DNA from: Selenomonadaceae bacterium UBA2897
Lineage (GTDB): Bacteria > Bacillota > Negativicutes > Selenomonadales > Selenomonadaceae
Length of the DNA: 63,574 nt
Direction of reading: 5' to 3'
Assembly (NCBI GenBank): GCA_002350105.1
Contig: DEDT01000037.1
Span: 3,724 to 67,297, forward strand
Shown here one piece after another: positions 1 through 8,662 of this stretch; position 1 is the stretch's first letter; each line of letters begins with the position of its first letter. Made by a program: the position numbers and the translations under genes. The notes under the pieces were generated by a model. That model was not told the origin of the DNA. It saw nothing but the letters and a program-made list of their open reading frames with translations, and did not search any database.

Positions 1-789
1 ATAGCCCGAGAAATCAAAATAGAGCTGCAGGGTATAGCCCAGCACGCCCAGCCACGCCTCCGTACAGGTAAGCAGGTCCGCTCGGGCGAAAAGCTCATTG
101 ACCCAGGGCGAGAGCGTATCGGCCAGCACCACCTTTTTGAACAGGCCCATGACAAAAAGCGTGAGCCCTGCCGCCATATTCTGCCAGTTGACGTGAAACG
201 TCGCCTCCGCCAGGAACTGCGGCAGCATCTGCCGGTGGTTGATGATAGGTCCTGCAATCAGGTGGGGAAAAATCGTCACGAACTCGCACCAGGTCGCCAG
301 CGACTCGTTGCGCGCCTGCCCGCGGTAGGCATCCACGAGATAGGCCGTCTGCGTAAAGGTAAAGAAGGAAATACCCAGCGGCAGCACGATATGCGGCAGG
401 TCAAAACCGGCGCCGGCCACCGTATTCACGGTGCTGAGGAAGAAATCCGTATATTTGAAATAGCCGAGCAGCGCCACGTTGACGATGATACCTGCGGCCA
501 GCCACGCCTTGCGCGCGCGTGCACCCGGCCAGCGCATATCGACCTGCCCGCCTTTGTCGATGGGATGTGCCGCCGCCAACCGCTCCAGCTGGCTGCCCAC
601 CGCATAATTCCAGCCCATCGAGGCCAGCAGCAGCGGTACGTAATGGTAGTCCCACCAGCCGTAGAAAAACAGTGAAGCCGCCACGAGCCACCACGTCCCC
701 AGCCGATGGCTCAGCCGCCCGCATAAAAAGAATCCCACCACCGCCAGTGGCAGGAAGAAAAAGATAAACGCAAAGGAATTAAACAGCAC
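1..789 (-). CDS. MBOAT-family membrane O-acyltransferase (AlgI-like), 3' part cut by window edge
   Basis: The frame is open from a GTG at 789-787 to the window edge, giving 263 codons without a stop. It begins VLFNSFAFIFFF, preceded by an AAGGAG about 7 bases upstream. Several hydrophobic segments are visible. The stretch IFPHLIAGPIINHR resembles the conserved His-containing core of AlgI/DltB-type membrane-bound O-acyltransferases, and ISFFTFTQTAYLVD resembles the usual AlgI region. These enzymes move acyl groups, usually acetyl, onto extracytoplasmic polysaccharides. The substrate cannot be told from the sequence. A partner AlgJ/SGNH protein would be expected just outside the window. The family call is firm and the start is probable. 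Confidence 0.82.
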   Translation of the reverse strand, partial: MLFNSFAFIFFFLPLAVVGFFLCGRLSHRLGTWWLVAASLFFYGWWDYHYVPLLLASMGWNYAVGSQLERLAAAHPIDKGGQVDMRWPGARARKAWLAAGIIVNVALLGYFKYTDFFLSTVNTVAGAGFDLPHIVLPLGISFFTFTQTAYLVDAYRGQARNESLATWCEFVTIFPHLIAGPIINHRQMLPQFLAEATFHVNWQNMAAGLTLFVMGLFKKVVLADTLSPWVNELFARADLLTCTEAWLGVLGYTLQLYFDFSGY

Positions 790-825
790 AGGCGAATCTC
801 CTTATCCACCAAGTCAGATATTTGG

Positions 826-1416
826 TCATATACGGGCAAAGATATCGGCCAACGGAATACGAAAATCATCATAGAGCGACACCGGTATCTCCCGTGGCAG
901 CAGTTCTGCAGCCAGTTTTTGTTCAACTGGCGCAGCGTCATTCTCCTGCCGCTGCTCCTCGGTAAACCAATTGTAGATATTATCCAGCACAAAGGTGCCT
1001 TCGTGGTTCAGATAAACCTCAATACTTTTATCGTTAGGGTTGACCAGCCAATATTCCTGTACGCCCGCTGCCGCATAGGCATGCATCTTGACACCACGAT
1101 CACGGAACTGCGTGCTGACGGACAAGACCTCGACGACCAGCGCAGGCGCCCCCTCGATGTGCGTTTCTTTCACCTGATCCGGATTGCAGACAATCATCAC
1201 ATCGGGAATAAAATGGTTTTTTTCATCCAGATAGACATCAACGCCATCGCAGAAAGGCTCGCACCGCTTGCCCTGCAGGTATCTGGCAAAGGCGAAATAA
1301 ATGGCCCCACTGATGCGCGCATGGTTAATGCGCGGCCGCGGCGACATCAGCACCACTTTGCCATCAATCAACTCAAACCGTTCCTTCTCCGCTTCGCGTC
1401 CCACCGCTCCAGCCAT
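826..1416 (-). CDS. Uma2 family (DUF820) putative restriction-endonuclease-fold protein
   Basis: The protein has 196 residues from the ATG at 1416, which has a GAGGTGG six bases upstream. An upstream in-frame ATG at 1464 has its purine-rich site touching the start codon, so it is less likely. The motifs IPDVMIV and VVEVLSVST place the Asp and Glu of a PD-(D/E)xK-like nuclease fold, followed by EYWLVNPNDKSIEVY, all typical of Uma2/DUF820 proteins. The family is widespread in cyanobacteria and some Firmicutes, and its biological role is unsettled. A diverged paralogue lies at 12823-13398. The family call is confident; the function is unknown. Confidence 0.8.
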   Translation of the reverse strand: MAGAVGREAEKERFELIDGKVVLMSPRPRINHARISGAIYFAFARYLQGKRCEPFCDGVDVYLDEKNHFIPDVMIVCNPDQVKETHIEGAPALVVEVLSVSTQFRDRGVKMHAYAAAGVQEYWLVNPNDKSIEVYLNHEGTFVLDNIYNWFTEEQRQENDAAPVEQKLAAELLPREIPVSLYDDFRIPLADIFARI

Positions 1417-1489
1417 GACAACCACCTCATTCCAGAATCGTCCTTTATGGCAAAGGATGTCCATCCTTCTTGTAACGTCAGGTATCTAC

Positions 1490-1518
1490 ATTATACCCCA
1501 TCAAAAAATGCTGAACAA
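1490..1518 (-). promoter_or_regulatory. Predicted promoter of the Uma2-family gene
   Basis: On the minus strand a -35 TTGTTC (1518-1513) and a -10 TATAAT (1495-1490) are 17 bases apart. The -35 box lies inside the right arm of the trpD terminator, so the Uma2 gene appears to restart transcription where the trp transcript ends. Confidence 0.55.
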
Positions 1519-1552
1519 GGTCGCAGCGATACTGCTTCCTCATTCAGCATTT
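1503..1552 (-). terminator. Rho-independent terminator after trpD
   Basis: On the minus strand a 10-bp stem AAATGCTGAA/TTCAGCATTT encloses a smaller GCAG/CTGC stem and ends in a T-run. It lies 17 bases past the trpD stop and closes the trp operon. Confidence 0.75.
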
Positions 1553-1568
1553 TATTATGTGGATAAAT

Positions 1569-2585
1569 TTAGGCGTTGGAGAGCTGGCGGAACTCCTCCA
1601 GCTTCTTCATGGCCGCGCCGCTGGCGATGCAGGCGCGGGCTTTTTCGATGCCTGCGGCGATGGTGTCCGCCTGGCCGCCGAGGTAGATGCCAGCACCGGC
1701 GTTGAGCAGCACGATATCCGTCTTCGGCCCTTGGGCGCCCTTGAGGATGTCCAGCGTCACCTTGGCGTTTTCCTCCGGCGTGCCACCCACGATATCGGCT
1801 TTCTGGCAGCGCGTGAAACCGAAGTCCTCCGGCTTGATTTCGTAGCGCTTGAACCAGCCGTCCTTGAACTCGCAGACGGAGGTGGGCGCGCTCATGGAGA
1901 GCTCATCGAGGCAATCCTGGCCGTAGATGACCATGCCGCGCTGAACGCCGAGGGAGAGCAGCACCTGCGCGATGGGCTCCAGCAGGTACTCATCGTAGAC
2001 GCCGAGCAGCATGCGCGTCGGATGGGCCGGGTTCGTGAGCGGGCCGAGGATGTTGAACACCGTACGGATGCCGAGCTCCTTGCGGATGCCGCCGACGTAC
2101 TTCATGGAGGCGTGATATTTCTGCGCGAACTGGAAGCAGATGCCGATTTTCTCCAGCTCCTCCACGGCCTTCGCGGGCGGCTGGTCGAGGTTCACGCCCA
2201 GTGCCTCCAGGCAGTCTGCCGCGCCGCACTTCGAGGATGCCGCGCGGTTGCCGTGCTTCGCCACCTTCACGCCCGCCGCCGCGATGATAAGTGCCGCTGT
2301 GGTGGAAATGTTGATGGAGTGGGCATGGTCGCCGCCCGTCCCCACGATGTCGAGCACATCCATGTCATGCTCCACCTTCAGCGCGTGATCGCGCATGGCC
2401 GCCGCCGAGCCCGAAATCTCATCGATGGTCTCAGCTTTCGCGCTCTTGGTGGACAGCGCCGCCAGGTATGCCGCATTCTGCACCTGCGAAGTCTCGCCGT
2501 TCATGATTTCGTTCATGACCGCATAGGCTTCATCGTAGGTTAAATCCTGCTTGCTGACGACTTTCTCAATAGCTTCCTTTATCAT
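1569..2585 (-). CDS. trpD: Anthranilate phosphoribosyltransferase
   Basis: It joins anthranilate to phosphoribosyl pyrophosphate, the second step from chorismate to tryptophan. The 338-residue length is normal for the family. The PRPP-binding loop GTGGDHAHSINIST is at residues 82-95, and KHGNRAASSKCGAAD at 110-124 is the second conserved site. GGGAGG lies 9 bases before the ATG. It is the last gene of the E-G-D half of the operon, 44 bases after trpG, with a terminator just downstream. Confidence 0.97.
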   Translation of the reverse strand: MIKEAIEKVVSKQDLTYDEAYAVMNEIMNGETSQVQNAAYLAALSTKSAKAETIDEISGSAAAMRDHALKVEHDMDVLDIVGTGGDHAHSINISTTAALIIAAAGVKVAKHGNRAASSKCGAADCLEALGVNLDQPPAKAVEELEKIGICFQFAQKYHASMKYVGGIRKELGIRTVFNILGPLTNPAHPTRMLLGVYDEYLLEPIAQVLLSLGVQRGMVIYGQDCLDELSMSAPTSVCEFKDGWFKRYEIKPEDFGFTRCQKADIVGGTPEENAKVTLDILKGAQGPKTDIVLLNAGAGIYLGGQADTIAAGIEKARACIASGAAMKKLEEFRQLSNA

Positions 2586-2629
2586 AATGATTGCCTCCCG
2601 TAAACCATATAAATTTCCAGATGATATCT

Positions 2630-3199
2630 TTAAGCCAGCTGCTGTAAAAAGTTCTGCATGAGTTTCGGACCGTCCGGCGTGAGGATGGACTCGGGGTGGA
2701 ACTGGATGCCCTCGACGGGGAGTTCCCTGTGCCGCACCCCCATGATCGTGCCGTCCGCCAGGCTGCTCGTGACCTCCAGGCAGTCTGGCAGGCTCGCGCG
2801 GTCGATAATCAGCGAATGATAGCGCCCGACCACCATATCCTGCGGCAGGCCCGCGTAGAGACCCTCGCCGCAGTGCTGGATGGGCGAGGATTTGCCGTGC
2901 ACGATTTCCTGGGCGCGCACGACCTTCGCCCCGTAGACCTCGCCGATGGCCTGATGGCCGAGGCAGATGCCGAGGATGGGCACTTCCCCCGCCATTTCCT
3001 GAATGACCTGTTTGCTGATACCTGCGTCGGCGGGCACGCCCGGTCCCGGGGAAATCACGATGCCCTGATATTGCTTTTTACGGATATCCGCCACCGTCGT
3101 CTGGTCGTTGCGCACGACCTCGACCGCTGCACCCAGCTGGCAGAGCAGCTGGTACACGTTGTAGGTAAAGGAATCGTAATTATCTAAAAGCAACAACAT
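2630..3199 (-). CDS. trpG: Anthranilate synthase component II (glutamine amidotransferase)
   Basis: It supplies ammonia from glutamine to TrpE. The triad is visible: Cys79 in GICLGHQAIG, and His168 and Glu170 in QFHPESI. The start at 3199 is chosen because MLLLLDNYDSFTYN is the normal N-terminus and GAGGAGG precedes it. A longer upstream frame is a shadow of trpE. The gene overlaps the trpE end by 20 bases, which suggests translational coupling. It has 189 residues, normal for the family. It could also serve p-aminobenzoate synthesis, as the homologous PabA does. Confidence 0.96.
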   Translation of the reverse strand: MLLLLDNYDSFTYNVYQLLCQLGAAVEVVRNDQTTVADIRKKQYQGIVISPGPGVPADAGISKQVIQEMAGEVPILGICLGHQAIGEVYGAKVVRAQEIVHGKSSPIQHCGEGLYAGLPQDMVVGRYHSLIIDRASLPDCLEVTSSLADGTIMGVRHRELPVEGIQFHPESILTPDGPKLMQNFLQQLA

Positions 3200-4682
3200 C
3201 GTTCTCCACCTCCTCGACGACCTGAAAGAGAGCCTTGCTCTTCTGCAGGATTTCCTGATACTCATGTTCCGGCACGGAGTCCGCGACAATTCCGGCCCCC
3301 GACTGAATGACTGCCGTGTGATCGTCCTCGATGCGCATGGTACGGAGCGTGATGCACATATCCATGTTGCCGCAGAAATCCATGTAGCCCACCGTGCCCG
3401 AATAGGTGTTACGCGGCACCCGCTCCAGGTCGTGAATAATCTCCATGGCCCGCAGCTTCGGCGCCCCGCTGACCGTCCCCGCGGGGAACGTGGCCTTGAG
3501 CACGTCCATGGGGCTCATGCCCGCTTTCAGCCTGCCCTGCACCTCCGAAACCATGTGCATGACGTGGCTGAACCGCTCGATGACCTTCAGCTTCACCACC
3601 TCGACCGTGCCCGGCTCCGCGATGCGGCCGATATCGTTGCGCGCGAGATCCACGAGCATGGAGTGCTCCGCCACTTCCTTGGCGTCGCCCTGCAGGTCTT
3701 TGGCCAGTGCGGCGTCCTCAGCATCATTCTTGCCACGGCGGCGCGTGCCGGCAATCGGGTAGGTGCAGACCTGCCCGCCCTGTACCTTGACCAACGTCTC
3801 CGGCGATGCCCCGACGAGCTTCACGCGGCCGAAATTCAGATAGAACATATAGGGCGACGGATTGACCTGCCGCAGACGGCGATAGAAATGGAAGCAGGGC
3901 TTTTCGATCTGTGCACGGAACTGATGTGATGGCACGACCTGAAAGATATCCCCCGCGAAGATGTGTTCTTTGGCCTCGCGGATGGCTTGCAGGAAGTACT
4001 CCGGTGCCTTGCCGAACTGCTGCAGAAAGTTCAGCGGCTGCGTGCGCTGCTTCCCCTCTGCCGAAGGATGGGCAGGCACGGGCGCGAGCAGACGTTCCTG
4101 CATGGCGGACAGCTTCTGTGCAATTTCCTCATAATGCGCGGCCGGATCCTTACCCTGCGGCGTCGCCAGGTAAATGAGCCGCGCACTGTTTTTCAGCGCA
4201 TCGATGACCACGAGATAGCGGCAGATCATGAACTGTCCCAAAAGCTCCTGTGGTCCCGTCTCCAACCCGCGCACGCGGTCGAAAGTGCTCACGACTTCGT
4301 AGTTGAAGTAGCCAACGAGGCCACCATTCACCAGCGGCAGCTCCGGCTCCTCCACAGCCGGACGGTAGCGCTGCATGTACGTCTTGATGCTTTCGACCGG
4401 ATCGCCATCCACGCATTGCATGAGCTCGTTCTCACGCACCATGAGCTTATCCCGGAATGCCTGCAGCCGCACGAAGGGTTCGGCACCGATGAAGGAATAG
4501 CGGCCGAAATGCTGCTGTGTCGTATCCACCGACTCGAGGATAAAGCCCTCCTGCTCACCGACGAGTTTATAATAGATCGAAACGGGAGTATCGAGATCCA
4601 TATTGAGCTCTGCGGAGACAGCAATCAGGTTGGACTGCTTCGCGAGCTCACAGAACCGCTCCTTTGATGGGTTGAGCATCAT
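3180..4682 (-). CDS. trpE: Anthranilate synthase component I
   Basis: It converts chorismate and ammonia to anthranilate, the committed step of tryptophan synthesis. The 500-residue protein has the N-terminal regulatory region and a C-terminal chorismate-binding domain with VGASPETLVKV, PIAGTRRRG, DLARNDIGR, FPAGTVSGAPK and QSGAGIVADSVPE, all hallmark TrpE motifs. AAAGGA lies a few bases before the ATG. It overlaps trpG downstream. A candidate attenuator sits immediately upstream, so this half of the pathway may have its own control besides the T-box before trpF. Confidence 0.97.
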   Translation of the reverse strand: MMLNPSKERFCELAKQSNLIAVSAELNMDLDTPVSIYYKLVGEQEGFILESVDTTQQHFGRYSFIGAEPFVRLQAFRDKLMVRENELMQCVDGDPVESIKTYMQRYRPAVEEPELPLVNGGLVGYFNYEVVSTFDRVRGLETGPQELLGQFMICRYLVVIDALKNSARLIYLATPQGKDPAAHYEEIAQKLSAMQERLLAPVPAHPSAEGKQRTQPLNFLQQFGKAPEYFLQAIREAKEHIFAGDIFQVVPSHQFRAQIEKPCFHFYRRLRQVNPSPYMFYLNFGRVKLVGASPETLVKVQGGQVCTYPIAGTRRRGKNDAEDAALAKDLQGDAKEVAEHSMLVDLARNDIGRIAEPGTVEVVKLKVIERFSHVMHMVSEVQGRLKAGMSPMDVLKATFPAGTVSGAPKLRAMEIIHDLERVPRNTYSGTVGYMDFCGNMDMCITLRTMRIEDDHTAVIQSGAGIVADSVPEHEYQEILQKSKALFQVVEEVENDVVAFR

Positions 4683-4715
4683 GTTAACGTCCTTTCTCAG
4701 ACCAATTATGACAAA

Positions 4716-4764
4716 GAAAAAGGGAGGTCTCCCCTCCCTTCATGCCGGGAACCTCCGTTCCCGG
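4716..4764 (-). promoter_or_regulatory. Candidate transcription attenuator before trpE
   Basis: Read on the minus strand, the hairpin CCGGGAAC/GTTCCCGG (4764-4745) is followed by a terminator-like stem AGGGAGG/CCTCCCT (4739-4721) with a T-rich tail. GGAGGT in the loop and right arm of the first hairpin can pair with ACCTCC in the right arm of the terminator, giving an alternative antiterminated fold. No leader peptide with Trp codons was seen, so the sensor is unknown. Confidence 0.45.
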
Positions 4765-4770
4765 GATTTG

Positions 4771-4812
4771 AGGAAACGCTGATGAAATCGCCAGCGCTTC
4801 CTTTTTATTTCA
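4771..4812 (+). terminator. Hairpin with T-run reading on the plus strand
   Basis: GGAAACGCTG pairs with CAGCGCTTCC and is followed by a T-run on the plus strand. No plus-strand gene lies upstream, so it either stops antisense transcription coming from the trpE side or acts only as an RNA structure at the 3' end of the 85-residue ORF. Confidence 0.4.
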
Positions 4813-5062
4813 CCGGTGTCTGGATATCCCGGAGCACATTTTGTTCGATGCGCCCCAGGCACCAGCCGAGAACCTTGATCTCGGCATAGAGCATGAGCCG
4901 CTGCTCACGGTTCTCCACCTTAGCCCTGCTCAGCTCCTGGTACTGCCTGATATCCTGTTCGTAGCGAGCGCGTATCTCCTGTGCGTGACGCGGCTTCTCC
5001 GGCCGGTTCCCCACATGACGCTTCACCAGCTCGCGCGCTGCTTCATTATCATTAACTACCAT
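4805..5062 (-). CDS. Hypothetical 85-residue charged protein between trpA and trpE
   Basis: This is an 85-residue ORF with an AAGGAGG site about 7 bases before its ATG. The protein is rich in Arg, Glu and Gln and looks helical. No signal peptide, membrane segment or recognised domain is visible. It splits the trp genes into FCBA and EGD halves and is followed closely by hairpins upstream of trpE. I do not recognise it. A role in tryptophan regulation is conceivable from position only. Confidence 0.6.
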   Translation of the reverse strand: MVVNDNEAARELVKRHVGNRPEKPRHAQEIRARYEQDIRQYQELSRAKVENREQRLMLYAEIKVLGWCLGRIEQNVLRDIQTPVK

Positions 5063-5197
5063 CCTGAACGCCTCCTTACTGACATATATGCTTATATTCG
5101 CCGAACGGGCGGATAAATCCTTTTTTTCTCTGGCTGCACAGCGAAGGGAAAAAGCCGCGCGGCGAGAGCCGATGTCAGCATGAGACCGGATGATATC

Positions 5198-5995
5198 TCA
5201 CCGGCAATAAGCCTGGTCAAGAGCCTGCCGGAGCGAGGCAATGAACGTCCCCGCCTCTGGCAGCTCATCCTTCAGCAGGCGGCCCACCACCGCGCTGCCC
5301 ACGATGACGGCATCGGCGTGCTCCGCCGCGGCCACGGCCGCCTCCGGTGAACCGATGCCGAAGCCCACGGCCAGCGGCGTCTGCGTGTAGTTGCGCGCCT
5401 GCTCGCAGACTTCGCCAATCTGCTTATAATCGACCTTACCCACGCCCGTGACGCCATTGTGGGAAACACAGTAAATGAAGCCCGTAGCCCCTTTGCAGGT
5501 CTGCTCCATGCGCGCTGGCGTCGTGCCCGGCGTGATGAACTCCGCCAGGTGGAAGTTGTGCGCCGCACAGATATCCCGCAGCTCGCCACTTTCCTCGTGC
5601 GGCAGGTCGGGAATAATCGCACCGTCGAGGCCAGCCGCCTGAAAGTCCGTCACAAACTTCTCCAGCCCGTAATGGTAAATGTTATTCATATAGCCCATGG
5701 CCACGAGCGGCACATCAGAAAAACGGCGCACGGCCCGCACGAAGTCGAGTTCCTGCTGCATATTGACGCCCTGTTTCAGCGCCTGCACCGAGGCCGCCTG
5801 GATCACGGGACCGTCGGCCATAGGATCGGAGAACGGCAGACCCACCTCGATGACATCCGCACCGTTTTCCACGGCGATCTTTACCGCAGCAAGGCTCCGC
5901 TCATAATCCGGCACACCGACGGTAATATAGACAAACAACCCCTTGCGTCCGGCAGCTTGCAGTGCTGCCATTTTCTTCGTCAAACGCGTCTCCAT
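5198..5995 (-). CDS. trpA: Tryptophan synthase alpha subunit
   Basis: It cleaves indole-3-glycerol phosphate to indole and passes it to TrpB. The 265-residue TIM-barrel protein has the catalytic Glu50 in DVIEVGLPFSDP and Asp61 in the following PMADGP. The C-terminal phosphate-binding stretch VGFGIGSPE is present. The start overlaps the trpB stop by one base (TGATG), so the two are coupled. The next downstream gene is the unknown 85-residue ORF. Confidence 0.97.
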   Translation of the reverse strand: METRLTKKMAALQAAGRKGLFVYITVGVPDYERSLAAVKIAVENGADVIEVGLPFSDPMADGPVIQAASVQALKQGVNMQQELDFVRAVRRFSDVPLVAMGYMNNIYHYGLEKFVTDFQAAGLDGAIIPDLPHEESGELRDICAAHNFHLAEFITPGTTPARMEQTCKGATGFIYCVSHNGVTGVGKVDYKQIGEVCEQARNYTQTPLAVGFGIGSPEAAVAAAEHADAVIVGSAVVGRLLKDELPEAGTFIASLRQALDQAYCR

Positions 5996-7182
5996 CAGTC
6001 GAGCTCCTTTCCCAGTGCTTTTGCCACCATCTGTACATCCTTATCGCCGCGTCCCGAGAGCGTGACAACGACATTCTGTTCCGGTGTCGTCTGTGGCATG
6101 AGCTTTTCCAGATAAGCCAGGGCATGCGAACTCTCCATCGCAGGAATGATGCCCTCGATGCGCGAGAGCCGCTGGAAGGCATCTAGTGCCTCCTGATCTG
6201 TAACGGATACATATTCCGCGATACCCGTATCCTTGAAGAAGGAATGCTCCGGCCCGACGCCGGGGTAATCGAGGCCGGCCGAGATGCTGTAGGCCTCCAC
6301 GACCTGCCCGTCCGGCGTCTGCAGCAGATAACTGTAAGCACCGTGCAGGATGCCCGGCTCGCCCGTACCCGAAAGGGTCTTGGCATTGTCCCCCGTCGCA
6401 TCGCCGCGGCCGCCGGCCTCCACGCCGATTTTCTTCACAGAGGCATCATTGCGGAAATCGTAGAACGTGCCGATGGCGTTGCTGCCACCGCCGACACAGG
6501 CGATAACGTAGTCCGGCAGCTTGCCGATTTTCTCCTCAGCCTGTGCGCGGATCTCCTCGCCGATGACCTTCTGGAAATCGCGTACCATGGTAGGATAGGG
6601 ATGCGGACCCACAGCGGAACCGATGATGTAGTGCGTATCCTCGATATGCGTCGCCCAGTAGCGGATGGCCTCACTCGTCGCATCCTTCAGCGTGCCCGTA
6701 CCGCTGGATACAGGGATGACCTTCGCGCCCAAAAGCTGCATGCGGAAGACGTTCAGCTTCTGCCGCTCCACGTCGACCTCGCCCATGAATACGTGACACT
6801 CCATGCCGAAAAGCGCCGCCACCGTCGCCGTCGCCACGCCGTGCTGGCCCGCGCCCGTCTCGGCGATAATCTTCTTCTTGCCCATACGCTTCGCAAGCAG
6901 GGCCTGTCCCAGCGCGTTGTTGATCTTGTGTGCGCCCGTATGCAGCAGATCCTCGCGCTTGAGGAAGATGCGCGCCTTGCCGTAGTGCTGCGTGAGCTTA
7001 TCCGCGTAGTAAAGGCCCGTCGGCCGCCCTGCGTACTCGCGCAGGTAATAGCGGAACTCCTTCCGGAAATCCGGATCATCCTTATATTTATTGTAGGCTG
7101 CCTCGAGCTCATTCAGGGCCGGCATAACAATCTCTGGTACGTACTGGCCGCCAAACTGGCCAAATCTACCCGGCTTTTGCAT
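5995..7182 (-). CDS. trpB: Tryptophan synthase beta subunit
   Basis: It is the PLP enzyme that condenses indole with serine to form tryptophan. The 395-residue length is typical of TrpB1. The PLP lysine is Lys86 in HTGAHKINNALGQ. GGGSNAIG, the phosphate-binding loop, and the C-terminal LSGRGDKD are present. It starts MQKPGRFGQFGGQYVPE, a standard TrpB N-terminus. It lies 47 bases after trpC and is coupled to trpA. Confidence 0.98.
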   Translation of the reverse strand: MQKPGRFGQFGGQYVPEIVMPALNELEAAYNKYKDDPDFRKEFRYYLREYAGRPTGLYYADKLTQHYGKARIFLKREDLLHTGAHKINNALGQALLAKRMGKKKIIAETGAGQHGVATATVAALFGMECHVFMGEVDVERQKLNVFRMQLLGAKVIPVSSGTGTLKDATSEAIRYWATHIEDTHYIIGSAVGPHPYPTMVRDFQKVIGEEIRAQAEEKIGKLPDYVIACVGGGSNAIGTFYDFRNDASVKKIGVEAGGRGDATGDNAKTLSGTGEPGILHGAYSYLLQTPDGQVVEAYSISAGLDYPGVGPEHSFFKDTGIAEYVSVTDQEALDAFQRLSRIEGIIPAMESSHALAYLEKLMPQTTPEQNVVVTLSGRGDKDVQMVAKALGKELD

Positions 7183-7229
7183 GATAAAAACTCCTTTAGC
7201 TTTCTTTTCCTGTATATCTCATCTTGTAT

Positions 7230-8000
7230 TCATGACCTGGCAAAGGCTCTGACTTGTGCGGCCACATCACTGGCTCTCACGAGCCCTTCCCCGACGAGAA
7301 TGCCGTCGAGCCCAGCCGCCTGCAGCTTTTTCACATCGGCATCGCACATCACGCCACTCTCGCTGATGAGCACGCGCGACTTGTCGCAACGTGGCAGGAG
7401 GTCCAGCGTATTCTGGATATCCGTCGTGAAATCCGTGAGGTTGCGGTTGTTGATGCCGAGGAAGCGCGCCCTGGTCGCCTGCGTTGCCTCGAGGTCGCGG
7501 TCATCGTGTACCTCCACCAGCGCATCCATGCCCAGGCTCTCCGTGAGCTCCAGGTACTCCTGAAGCTGCGCGGGACTAAGAATACGCGCGATGAGCAGCA
7601 GGGCATCCGCGCCCAGCGCCCGCGCCTCGTAAATCTGATACTCATCGATGACGAAATCCTTGCGCAGCAGCGGCAGCTGCACCGCCGCCCGCACGGCTTT
7701 GAAGTCTTCATTACTGCCGAGGAAATGCGGATCCGTATGCACGGAAAGCAACGCCGCCCCGTTATCCTCATAAATGTGCGCGAGCTCCAACACGGAATGG
7801 CTGCGCGTGAGCCGCCCCTTGGCGGGCGACTGCAACTTGCACTCGGCAATGAGCCCCCACGCACCTTTGCGGAACACCTCACGCATGCGGTGCGCTGCTG
7901 GCTGCAGACCTTGCCGCAGCTGCGTCAGCGGTGCTTTTTCCTTCGCCCCTGCCACGATCTGTTTTTTCTGCGCCACAATCTCTGCCAGAATATCCCTCAT
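7230..8000 (-). CDS. trpC: Indole-3-glycerol phosphate synthase
   Basis: It closes the indole ring from carboxyphenylaminodeoxyribulose phosphate. The 256-residue TIM barrel shows IAECKLQSPAKG (catalytic Lys and Glu), LRKDFVIDEYQIYEARALGADALLLI and GINNRNLTDF, then SESGV near the end. It overlaps trpF by 4 bases (ATGA), indicating coupled translation, and is the second gene behind the T-box. Confidence 0.97.
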   Translation of the reverse strand: MRDILAEIVAQKKQIVAGAKEKAPLTQLRQGLQPAAHRMREVFRKGAWGLIAECKLQSPAKGRLTRSHSVLELAHIYEDNGAALLSVHTDPHFLGSNEDFKAVRAAVQLPLLRKDFVIDEYQIYEARALGADALLLIARILSPAQLQEYLELTESLGMDALVEVHDDRDLEATQATRARFLGINNRNLTDFTTDIQNTLDLLPRCDKSRVLISESGVMCDADVKKLQAAGLDGILVGEGLVRASDVAAQVRAFARS

Positions 8001-8644
8001 ATCACCATCTCCTTCGTTGCCGCCTCCGTAGCGTTAATGCATTTGACTTCCTGCATGAACTCCCGAATCTTCGCCACGTCCTTGACGCCATTCGTCTCCA
8101 GCCCGCTGGAAGCATCGACACCGTAGGGATGAAACGTATCCCAGACCTGCTGCAGATTCGAGGTCTGGATCCCGCCCGCGATGAGCACGGAATGCTGGAT
8201 GCGACGGATATCCTTTGCCGCCTGCTGCCAGTTAAAAGGTTTGCCCGTGCCGCCCGGCTGCAGGTCATTGCCCGCATCGATGAGAATGAGATCTGCCGGC
8301 AGTTTATCGATCATTCGGTGTGACAGACCCTCGTGATAACGCACGGCCTTGATGACCGGCTGCCGGATCTGGCGGATATATGCGGCATCCTCATGGCCAT
8401 GCAGCTGGATGAAATCCAGGTTGCACAGCTCCGCAATCGCCTTGACGCGGTGGATCTCCTCATCCACGAAGACACCCACCTTGCGAGCCTTGTAGCCGAT
8501 GCGGTCGCAGATGGCCGCCGCCTGTCCCGGCGAAACGTTGCGCGAGCTGGGCGGATAGAAGATAAAGCCGATAAAATCGGCACCGGCCTCTACAGCTGCC
8601 TGTGCAGCCTCCACGCTCTTCATGCCACAAAGTTTTACTTTCAT
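7997..8644 (-). CDS. trpF: Phosphoribosylanthranilate isomerase
   Basis: It performs the Amadori rearrangement of phosphoribosylanthranilate. The 215-residue protein starts MKVKLCGMKSVEAA, where the Cys is the conserved catalytic base of TrpF, and shows FIGFIFYPPSSRNVSP and a C-terminal phosphate site GVDASSGLETNGVKD. GGAGATGGG precedes the ATG. It is the first gene of the operon, directly behind the T-box terminator. Confidence 0.97.
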   Translation of the reverse strand: MKVKLCGMKSVEAAQAAVEAGADFIGFIFYPPSSRNVSPGQAAAICDRIGYKARKVGVFVDEEIHRVKAIAELCNLDFIQLHGHEDAAYIRQIRQPVIKAVRYHEGLSHRMIDKLPADLILIDAGNDLQPGGTGKPFNWQQAAKDIRRIQHSVLIAGGIQTSNLQQVWDTFHPYGVDASSGLETNGVKDVAKIREFMQEVKCINATEAATKEMVI

Positions 8645-8662
8645 AATCCCATCTCCATAAAT

